Source: Siphonodentalium dalli (lineage: Eukaryota; Mollusca; Scaphopoda; Gadilida; Siphonodentaliidae). From it: a stretch of 64,000 nt of DNA. The position numbers were made by a program, and so were the translations under genes. The stretch is from NCBI GenBank assembly GCA_032622095.1, contig CP136062.1, forward strand, positions 133,815,282 through 133,879,281, given 5' to 3'. The notes beneath the pieces were generated by a model, which did no database searches, was not told the origin of the DNA, and worked only from the letters and a program-made list of their open reading frames with translations. Shown piece after piece: positions 11,901-23,900 of the stretch. Each line of letters opens with the position of its first letter. The stretch's first letter is position 1.

Positions 11901-14900
11901 CCTAAAAAATTGTAGCATTCAACTGATATCACCAAAATTGTCAGCTGCTCCAATCATACCATTTCAGAAAACGCAACGTCTAATCTCCGCACAATTGTAA
12001 ACACTTATAGGACATCAAGGGGACATTGATCCAAATTAATTTAAACATGCCACATATCCATTGACATGTCACATGTCATGCAACCCACATTTCTAACCTA
12101 ATGATTAGGGCCCTGCAAATCGATTCGATTTCGAAATCGGCTACCATGATTCGGAGTTTGTCGAATCTTTGGTGACAGGTGCATTTCCATGATTTCTACG
12201 GGCCACAATGCTCTTACCAGAAAAGAAAATTCACTATAAGAACATAGTAAACGTCTTAAACGTACGCACATACCGTTATGTCCGATGGCAGGACATGCAA
12301 TGTTATCGCCAAATAATTTAATCATACGCGGTCATTCCACAGAATATTATAAAACCACTGGTTGTCACACATTTAGCCATTGAAGTTACTTCTCGATAAC
12401 CTAAATTTCTTGATTACTTCTGCTATTGATATTACAGCACTCATAGCAGCATCGTGCCAAATGACCACGCCTATATATTGCGTGCCTAAAATGTACACGG
12501 AAACTATTCAATACTTTTTGCGATATAAAAGGGGATTCCGATGGTGCATACACATTCCTTCAGCTAGTATTGCTCTGCCATTACATTTACTGCTCATAAC
12601 CATCAGTATTTAGGTGCATAAGTACCTAGAAACATCAACAAGACTCGATCAAGCTAACATTTGCAAAGATATGTAGTTTCAGAAACTTAACAACTCATGT
12701 CACAGTACATGCAAAATATTTCTGGAACACCTGCTGTGGCAGTTAATTGATCAGTTGATCAATGTGTGTACACTGTTCACTAGCCAATCAAAAGCGATGA
12801 ATTCATGACACCACTTGATCACTGGTATTGATGTTTGATTGACAGCACTCATATCAATTTTAACTTTTGCGTGCGTCTTTTTGATGGCAATAATCTCAAA
12901 GTTTTACACTTCTGGTGATTATGGTGGTTCTCTTGTGAAATGGTGGATTAAATGATAAGAAATAACTCTTGTTTCGATTAAGGTTATGAGTTATAACCGA
13001 AAGGTTTGAAGATAAATTTACTATAAAGTATGACAGCGCTACGCACGTTATAGAATTTATCTTCAAACTTTTGTCCTGAGTGTTTTTGTAAACATTGTAA
13101 GTCTGTCTGTTCAAGTGACAGACATCACAATCATCGCAAGTGTACATGTAGCGAAAAATACTGCGCTATTCAACAAAATGAAACAGGCATCACATATTTA
13201 CATCAACATTGATTCTCTCATGCATGTATGCTCTTTATATCTGTACTCAACATTTGCTTAGCACAGAAAATGCATAGAGGTGTGTAGACAAACGCATAAT
13301 CTGCAAATATTGCACTACATCGACGATCGCCAGGCAATTTTATTTGTTTCTTCGAAGTTCTATGTATTAGCACTTGATTGGCTCAGTAACAATGATTCGA
13401 TTCGAGATTCTATTTGATTTTGAATCGTTTGCCTGATTCGATTCGAGATTCGATTCTAAATGAAAACACCCAATTCGCAGGGCCCTACTAATGATGACAC
13501 TGCTTCACAGATTTCTTCGTGGTGACATCTGGATGATTTTTAATCTCAATATAATACAATCACGAGATAACATATTCACCTTTGTGCCTTTGAATTAACC
13601 TACATGTAGGTGTACATGTAGTGCTGATCGGAATGGTGACTCAGTTGGTAAGGTACATAGCACATTATGCCAACGAAGTTAAGTCATCCTGATCAGCACA
13701 GATTTAGTATCTACACTCAGGGAAGATACTCTCAGGTTCTTAATAATGTGTGAGGATTTAGTCTGAAAGTATTAATAGCAATGCCAAATAATAGTGATCA
13801 TTGGGAATTTTCTCCAAAATTTATAATTGGGCTGACACTATTATTAGGCACCTGAGAGTAACTTGATTCGTGTACCTGGGCAAGTTTGTTAGTTACTTGC
13901 CATGGGTTGGTGCTTTCTATATGCAATGGAATGATTTCCCATGAAATTAACCCTCTGCATGTTCTTTTATACACCCATAAAACTGACAATGTCATGATAT
14001 GACATACAGTAATACTCTAAATAATCGACTCCTTAACCACCGCAGAATTATGGGTAATTTTTCAGGATTTAGTCGGAAATATGAGAGCGAGAGCTTTCCG
14101 ATGAATGGCAACAAGCCATATTTCCGACTAAATCCTGAAAAATTACCTATAATTCTGCTGTGGTTAAGGAGTCGATTATTTAGGGCATTACTGTATAGTG
14201 CTGTTATTTTGGTCATTTTTATATCCTTTCCAGTGAAATTGTTTTTCTGAATAGTTTCTGATGTTTTTAATTAAAGGTGGTTGGGGTAGCAGAACCCAGA
14301 GAATTTCTGAGGAACAGAGAAAAAGATCTTCATGAAATACCAAAAGAGAATGTTTTCACAGGTGATTTTATCTCTCCCTCAATATTTCCTTCTATGTGAC
14401 CATGTCTTTGTGGGCTTCGGGTGAAGGATATTTGATTTGATTCGAGGAACTAACCTTTCAATGCTCAGGCTATTTTAATTTTAAAAATTTATTATATTTT
14501 CTGCACTTCAAATTCCTTATATGGTGACGCCTGGTTCAAAATGGAATTCCCCAGCATGTGTCATCACAAAAAGTAAACAAACATCTTCTTTCACATGTGA
14601 TTGGCATGGTATTGTAACTTGTATATTTTCATGAATAAAACATGATTACTGAATGGGGAATAAGTATACCTATGTATCCGCATGCCATCTATAACAAGAT
14701 ACTATCAAATTTGTTTCTGGCAATAATTTTCGGTGTATTTCACTTACAAAATAATATCGGATCTGCCAATGTCATCGCCAACAGTGACTCCCAAACTCTG
14801 GTTACGGTGTCTGCGTATGTCCATGGTAGAATTTTTGCTAGGCTGGATAATAAGATATATAGATTTCAAAAATTTAAATCTAATATCTCTGAGCTTTGAA

Positions 14901-17900
14901 GGGTGGGTTCCTCGACTCAAATAAAATAATTCTTACCCCCGAAGCTAGAGAAATAGTAAATTAGCCCTGTTAAATCGGACATGGTATCTTTAATAAATCT
15001 ATGACTGTCAAAAACTTCAGACCATGTTGATTTCTTGGCTTCATATATTCTTGTGACGATAGGGGCTCACATTTTGCTCTTTTTCAGACTGGCGTGATCT
15101 TGTGCAAAGAGAGAAGTTTGCTGACAGTGCAATACTGACAACTATCGATCAATATCATAAGGTTAGACACTGCACATGGACATTTTGTGATATCAAATGC
15201 ATACTGACTTGGAGATGGTAGTTATGTGTAACATTTTGGTTACTTCGACACATTGGATGTATTGCTTAGTGTGTACTTAGCTGGATTAAATAAACTGCAT
15301 GATTATTCGTATATACTATAAAGCAATTAGTTGCAAGCGGGGTAGAAATAGTATCAGTTTGTCAAACGAGGTGATTTTTTCATCAATGTGGAAGAAAATA
15401 ATATACATGCAGCCACCATGGTACGCCACAAAAAACTTACGGATAATCATCCATTCTGCCTTACATTATATTGTTTCCACGTATCAAATGATTTTATCTT
15501 ATTGGCCCTGAAACAACAAGTTTAAAGGCCCACTTAATTTTGCAATACCCAGATCACATTATACACAACAAATTCCATATTATATACCATTTGGAAGAGG
15601 AACCAAAAATATATATGTTCAACCAGAAAACAGAACAGCTGTGGCCTAGGAGTGTCCACGAAGTGATAGAAATATTGTCAGATATTACGAGATAGAGTTA
15701 TTCCCCTTCTATTGAGAATAATAAACTGGCAGTATAAACCAGGTTAAAATTAAGCACAGATGTACCTTGACAAAAACAACATGTTCAAAGTTTATTCGGC
15801 CAGATAAGTTGATAATACAATGTTTTGGAGGAAGACACATTGTTGAGACTAATAAATAAAAAATTGGAATCTGATCATATAAAGTCAGTGGAAATCCAGA
15901 GAATAAAAAGAGCAGGATTGTAACCACTGATTAACCTCTGTACATTTGTATTTTGTAGGAGCCTGCTGTGGCACTTGCTAATCTGGGATACCACATACTT
16001 CTGGAGAAACCCATGGCGGTGCGTTATTATTGCATTCTGTGGGTCTTTATTTTTATTTTTCTGTTGTCATGATGATTACTATGGCTTCAATAAGTCTTCC
16101 AGGGTATAAGTTCATGATATTTGTATAAAATATTTCCCAAATTGATCCCCAAAACATGAGCATTACTAGGTTTAATTTGATCATGCTTATGCCTTTCTAC
16201 ACTAAATTGATTATCCACTCAGTTATAAAAGTATATCAATTGGAGTGGTCTATTATTTTGGAGGGGTATTTGGGGAATTTGATCAGATAAAAGACTAAAA
16301 AGCTAATAGCAATTCATTTGATAAAAGAATCTCGATTAAGATGCGCATGTATTTTCCCAATCTCTACCAGAGCGCACCAGTCATACTTCCTTTCTGACTC
16401 TGTCACCGGCTGGGTACTAGTCTGCAGTTTCTATATTTAGCACGGGGTTTTCCAACCAAAATGGCGAAAATCGATTGCCCCAAAGTCAAATTTCGTATGT
16501 GCTTTGAGAACAATTCCCACTCTAAAAACATAATGACAGAATGGAGGATCAGAGCGGTAGTTTTAATAATTGTTGACGATTTTCGCAAGCAACTTGTCAA
16601 AATTGCAGCAAATTATAACTCTTTGTTTGACTAGCCATGCGTGTTGTCGGGACATTGTCGTCCATGTGCGTTCAGACTTTTGTGTTGATAAAATAATCAG
16701 AGAACCAAATCACACCCTTTTGCAATATAGTTCTTTGGTTCTAGTGGGACTTTCCAAACTTAAGGTATGAAATCAAACAATTTTTTTTTATATTTTGTGT
16801 GCTTAACAAGGGCAGCATTTTGCTCTGCTTGCTTAGTATATATCTTATTATCGCGGAAGTCCACCAAATGTGGGTAAAATGTCGCCGGTATCAGCGGTCT
16901 TACCGAATCATCAAGGGAGGTAAACCCTGCATGGAGTTTGGTATTTTTCCTTCGGCTGATTCCTGTAAACACTGTTTATCTGTAATCTCTTGCATTATGC
17001 ACTATTTCTGATCAACTGATGAAGTATATATCTTTTATTTAGACAACAGCTGCTGACTGCAAGGAGATTGTTGCAGCTTGTAAGAAGAATAACATTATAT
17101 TTGCTGTGGCTCATGTGTTGCGGTATACACCATGGGTCAAAAAGGTTAAAGAGGTCATAGAAAGTGGAAAAATTGGAAAGGTGACACACATAAGCCACAC
17201 TGAACCAGTAAGATTTTATCATTAATATGCAATATCATGAATTTAAAAGCACTTTGTCTGAGATAGTGAACATGAATGCATGAAAGAATACTATTACTTC
17301 CCTTTTGTTAGTCTTTCTTCAATAAAAAACAAAAGAAAAAGAATTTAAAAAGCGATGACCCCCCCCCCTAGAAATTGCCATTACCTGGTAATGTGAAAAC
17401 TGATTGAATTTATAACCCCCCCCCCCCCCACCTGCCAAAAGCCAAAATATTGAGTATATACCGTATCCCCAATTACTACAATTAAATACATAACTCGAGC
17501 TATCTCTCCAATGTACAGTAATTAATCATTTCTCAACTCGAACATCAATCAGTCGAACTTGAATTGAAATGTGTCAAACTAAAATCTTATATCTGAACAT
17601 CTTTCTTTAAAAACATGAGTGTTATGTTACCTAATCGCCAGCGGAATAACAGTCTACTTATTTCCTAAAAATAATTATGGCAGATTTAATATAAGCTATG
17701 CTTTCCTTAATGTCGCCAGTGAGATGGTGGCTAAAGTGGGATTATACATCTTAGATTTCTGTATTTGTATTTTTGGCCAATCCTATTCAATTATTTGATG
17801 AAGTTTCTGCATCTTTGCCAGCCAGTCAAGATAGATTCTTAGTGATCAGATATACACATTTTATTAACTAAGCATTTCAATTACTATTGTTCATGTTTTA

Positions 17901-20900
17901 TGTTATAACAGAATAAATTATGAAATTTCTCAAAATATATGAATATGATCACATAAGGTCTGCTGATGTTGGGTGTTCAGATCAAGTTTCATATGGAATT
18001 GTTTATGTTGTTTGTTGTTTTTTTTTCAGTCATTGCAGTTGTTTTTACCTTTTGAATCACATTGTCTTGCCTGTTAGTTTCTAATTGATAGGGCTTAGTC
18101 ACAAGCCAAGGTTTTTGTAAGCCGGGCTGCAGAGGTTCCTAATAATACATATATAAACCCTTATATTATTTGCAGATTGGTTTTTGGCGCTTCGCCCACT
18201 CGTTTGTCAGAGGGAACTGGAGGAATGAGAAGGAGAGTTCAAATATCTTGCTGGCGAAATGCTGCCATGACGTCGATCTGATCAAATACTGGATGGATGC
18301 CAAGTGTACTCAGGTGTCGTCATTCGGCAACCTCTTGCACTTTACTCCTGAAAATAAGGTTTGATTTCAGCACTATTTGCACAATATGCTCAACTTAAGC
18401 AACTTTCTCATCTACATTTCAGTATATCTAAATGTCTGACCACAGTGTTACAATTTTCTAGTAATCAAGGGGGATACATGTACATCGGTTGATAAAGCCC
18501 ATTTCCAGAGGCGGGATTTTTGGCTAAAATACCCCTAAATTCTTCGCATCGAATTATAATGGGTCATCGTTCATTCATTCCTGTGACTACGGTCACAATT
18601 TATCACTGCCTCCAGAAATGGCATGTCCAAATCTAACAATGAACGCCATTCCCAGAAATATGTTGGTATCCATCTTGTATTTTACTCTTTGCATGACTAA
18701 ATCCTTTAGCACGCTCTAACACTAACATTTACCAAACAATTGATCCTAAACTTCATAGGGATCTTTGGAGTGACCTTTAGATGAGAGATATCAAACTTTC
18801 AATTTCAATCAAAAACATGGCCGTCGGCAGCCATCTTGGATATCACTCTTCGCCCTACAAACAACATTTTTTATCTGATTCATCCCAAACTTCTTGTGAA
18901 TCTTCAGGGTGACCTATAGATGGGAGCTATACAAGTTTTCTTAATTTCGTTGAAAAATATGGCTGTGAGTGGTCATCGTGTATTTCATATCTAAATCCAC
19001 TGGCACACCCTGCAGCCAATATTTATTGGAGAAATGTTTTGAAAGTTTATAAACATGTTTAGGATCACCTATAGATGGCAGCTATTGAATTTGAATGATT
19101 TCTGATTTAAAACGTGGCTGCTGACGGCCATCTTAGATTTTGCTCTTTGCATGACTATAAATCCTTCGTCACACCCTATAATCATTGCCTATAATCCGAT
19201 TGATCACAAACTTCATATTGGTCTCCGGTGACTCTAATATTACTTAAATATTTAAACTTTCCACATTCTTTATTGCTCCATTGACTGTAATGTATGAAAT
19301 TATCCCCTCTCCATGTTGACTACAGTGTCATTATACAAACCCTACTAAGGCCAACATAAAATAATTGCCATGTTTTCATCCACACTCACCTCTATTTTTT
19401 AGTTCTGCCTGGAAAAAAATTATTTCATTTAAAATGGCAATCAGACATGAAAATGCTTTCACATTCCCTCTTGAAGGAAGTAATTTATTCACATTGTTAA
19501 CAACAACTTTGTAATGTTATAAACAAATAGGATGGTTTCTGCTACATTACATTCTGTCACTTACAGCCAACAGGAGCAGCATCTCGGTGCCTTGATTGTC
19601 CACAGAGTGTGGAAAGGAGATGTCCATATTCTGCCAAAAAAATCTACCTAGAACGTGCCAAAATGGTAACTCATTGAATTATTTGTTATAAACTATAGAT
19701 GTTTTGTTATCTCCTTTTTCGTCCAAATCAAAATTAGTTTTTTTTATCAGTTTAAAATCTACATTTTGTTTAACCAAAATTTGTTTGAGATCCACTTTTG
19801 GCACTCTGAGACCATGAATGAATAAACAATACAAGGCCCAACTTGTACTTTAGCCAGAGCACTGGCCAGCACTCGTTCATGTTCATGTTGTAAACATGTC
19901 GTATAATTCATGAAATCAAAATATTCATCAGAAATATATATATTTTAATTTTCCCTTGCTTTATATATGTTACAGTATATTTATTATGCCCCTGACCCAC
20001 GGAGGAGTTCAGGGCATATATTCGAGGGTCCCATCTGTCCGTATGAACACATCTTTAAACGTGTGAATTATTGTATTCCATTGTCCTTTGGTATCATCAT
20101 GGACTTGACTAGATATATATATATACATTGCTGGTATGGTGATAGTCTAGTTTGGTTTAGAACTTTTAAACAAGACTATCTAATTCGGTGGAGTTTGTTA
20201 TTGTCTGTCCAACTTCCGAGTACTGCCGAAGATTTTCTGTAAATTGTTAGCTGTTTTGTTCCAATTTTGTTGTTCCATGCAGGAAGTGTTGTTTATTTAA
20301 AGGATTTTAACAAACAAAGAGGTCAACATTTTACTTTGGTTCTCAGAGACAGCAGAGCTGGTGGTGTGTGTGTGTGTGGGGGGGGGGGGTGAGTCTGTCT
20401 GCATAAATGCATAATTTATCTTGGGAAAAGTGCCCTTCTGAATATTGTGCCCCCTTGCTTTCTTTTAATTCTAGTATATACAAGTTTTATATAAAATATA
20501 TGATCTAGATAGATGATTTTGAGGTGTTAAATGAACTAACGGTACTACGTTTGTGACTCGGCCATGATAACAGTCTACATACATGTATATATATTCTAAT
20601 TGATTGATGAACGGAGAGAAGTGTTTTCTCTCAATTTGAATCTATTCTAGCCCAAGCCTTGAGATAGGGTGTCTGTCATTTGCAGAATGAGGTCCCCAGA
20701 GGGTGAATTTAGTGATGCTACCCCGCATAGCAGGCTAGCATCACCAAATTCACCCTCTGGGGACCTCATTCTGCTTACACCTCAGCAGAATGAGGTTCCC
20801 AGAGGGTGAATTTGGTGATGCTAGCCCGCTATGCGGGGTGGCATCACTAAATTCACCCTCTGGGGACCTCATTCTGCAAATGACAGACATCCAATTTCAA

Positions 20901-23900
20901 GGCTTATTCTAGTCGAAGGTACTGCTTCCTCAATAATATCATCATCTTCTCATGATGGCTTATATTAAAGCCACTTGGCAGTTTGCACTCAAAATACACA
21001 TAGTATTATTCCCATTTGAACTTTTCCTGATATAAAGGTAGGTTGTTAAATCCTTGATAAACCTTTATTAGCTCAACTTACTTTGTAAGTTTGAGCTATT
21101 GCCATGGGTTGGCGTCCGTCGTCTGTGTGTCCGTCAACAATTTTCTTTGGCGCGGGCTGCTGCAGGTCGTACCTTTGGTCTGATCTTTATGAAATTTGTC
21201 ATAAATGTTGACATTGACATGTAGATGGGAACGAGTCATTTTGGGGTCATTCGGCCAGAAAACATGGCTGCTGGTGGCCATCTTGGATTTCAAAATTAAA
21301 TCCATTGGCGCGGTCAACAGGTAGTACTGTTCGTCTGATCATCATGAAATTTGTCATGGATGTTAATATTGACATGTAGATGGGAACGAGTCATTTTGGG
21401 GTCGTTCGGCCAAAAAACATGGCCGCCAGCAGCCATCTTGGATTTTACTCTTTACCTGACTAAATCCTTTGGCGCGGGCTGCAGGTCGTAGCTTTAGTCG
21501 GATCTTCATGAAATTTGTCATGGATGTTAACAATGACATGTAGATTGGAACGAGTCATTTTGGGGTAGTTCGGCGAAAAAACATGGCCGCCAGCAGCGAT
21601 CTTGGATTTTACTCTTCGCATGACTAAATCCTTTGGTGTGGGCTACAGGTCGTAGCTTTGGTCTGATCTTCATGAAATTTGTCATGGATGTTAACAATGA
21701 CATGTAGATGGGAAGAGTCATTTTGGGGTCATTCGGCCAAAAAACATGGCCGCTGGTGGCCATCTTGGATTTCAAAATTGAATCCATTGGCGCGTTCTAC
21801 AGGTCGTACTGTTCGTCTGATCATCATGAAATTTGTCATGGATGTTAATATTGACATGTAGGTCGGAACGAGTGATTTTGGGGTCGTTCGGCCAAAAAAC
21901 ATGGCCGCCAGCAGCCATCTTGGATTTTATTCTTTGCATGACTAAATCCTTTGGCGCGGGCTACAGGTCGTAGCTTTGGTCGGATCTTCATAAAATATGT
22001 CATTGATGTTAACAATGACATGTAGACGGGAACGAGTCATTTTGGGGTCATTTGGCCAAAAAACATGGCCGCTGGTGGCCATCTTGGATTTTAAAATTCA
22101 ATTCATTGGCGCGGGCTACAGGTCGTACTGTTCGGCTGATCATCATGAAATTTGTCATGGATGTTAATATTGACATGTAGGTCGGAACGAGTGATCTTGG
22201 GGTCGTTCGGCCAAAAAACATGGCCGCCAGCAGCCATCTTGGATTTTACTCTTTACATGACTAAATCCTTTGGCGCGGGCTGCAGGTCGTAGCTTTAGTC
22301 GGATCTTCATGAAATTTGTCATGGATGTTAACAATGACATGTAGACGGGAACGAGTCCTTTTGAGGTTATTCAGCCAAAAAACATGGCCACTGGAGGCCA
22401 TCTTGGATTTCAAATTTAAATCCAGTTGTGCGGGCTACAGGTCGTACTATTCGACTGATAATCATGAAATTTGTCATAGATGTTAATATTGAAATGTAGA
22501 TGGGAACGAGTGATTTTGGGGTCGTTCGGCCAAAAAACATGGCCGCCAGCAGACATCTTGGATTTTACTCTTTACATGACTAAATCCTTTGGCGCGGGCT
22601 GAAGGTCGTAGCTTTAGTCGGATCTTCATGAAATTTGTCATGTATGTTAACAATGACATGTAGATGGGAACGAGTCATTTTGAGGTCATTCAGCCAAAAA
22701 ACATGGCCACCAGCAGCCATTTTGGATTTTACTCTTTGCATGACTAAATCCTTTGGCACAGCTACATCACTGTCGGATACCCGTTTAGGTTCGGACATTC
22801 CAAGATGGCGGCGCCAACTAAATCAGATAAACGGTAAGTGTATATATTGTCTCCAAGCAGCAATCAACGACATCTTTCGGTGATACACCTTGAAACAGTT
22901 ATGTAGGAATTTGTATGCCCAACACATACGTAATACGCCTTTCGCATAACAGGCATGTGAATTGTTGTATTTGGCGTGTCAAGTCGTCATAATTTTTCAA
23001 AAATGTTATCGAGGCGGCGAAATGTTTGCTTTTTCATATTTTTCTGGTCCTGGGCTCATGCATCCGCAAATTTATGTATTGTTGTGGATAGATTAGGTCA
23101 CCACACATCTTCGGAATGCAAAACCGGCGATATTTTTATTGTCTAACTCCGAAAAACGACCTTTGAAAATTTCAAAATGTTCAGGTTCGGATTCGCAACA
23201 TTCGCGATGATTTTGTGCAGGTTCAGACACAATTTTCGTTCAGGGTGGACAAATTTGGTTCAGGTTCGGACAATTTTAGTTCAGGTTCGGACGCATCAAA
23301 ACCTGACCTATAAATGACATGCCGAGGTGCAGTCTCGATCTTATTGTGCGTGTTATTGACGAACATGCACTGTTAATTTGTTATATCTAAATATGGCAGC
23401 TGAAATTTCCAAATATAGATGGTAAATTCTCCGAATTAATGGGATAAAAGCCACAGTTGAATATTCTTGAGCAATGTCTACTATAAACCAGCTAGTGGGA
23501 ATTATTACATTTTACATATGAGCAACAGTGGTATTATACTTATCTTCTGAAATATCAGGGATACATGGATATTTAATACCTGGTTCTCGATTTTGAACCC
23601 CGAGGCGGAGCCAAGAGGTTTCAAAAAGAGACATCCGGGTATTAAATCTCCTAGTATCCCACGATGTTGGCGGAGCTAACGATTTTGTCCCACATCAATA
23701 GCTACCATGTGGTGTGCTTTTTATAGGTTATCAGATAAATTCACACCAATCAGCACCAATAAGAATAATTCAGTAGCAGACCTATCGATCCTGTTTTAGG
23801 TGACGTCAATTAAGCTCAGCGCGCTAGAACAATGTCACGATTGGTGAAACTGCTAGTTCAAGGGTAATTCATAACCACGATGTTTTACGTACTTTTATAT

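Noticed and set aside
16403-16600. A ~45-residue peptide frame (ELFSKHI..LTLG..GKPRA) conserved between 16403-16600 and 53551-53832
   Set aside because: DNA similarity (about 85 percent by eye) is higher than peptide identity (about 70 percent), and the match extends outside the frame. It is shared transposon DNA, not a conserved protein.
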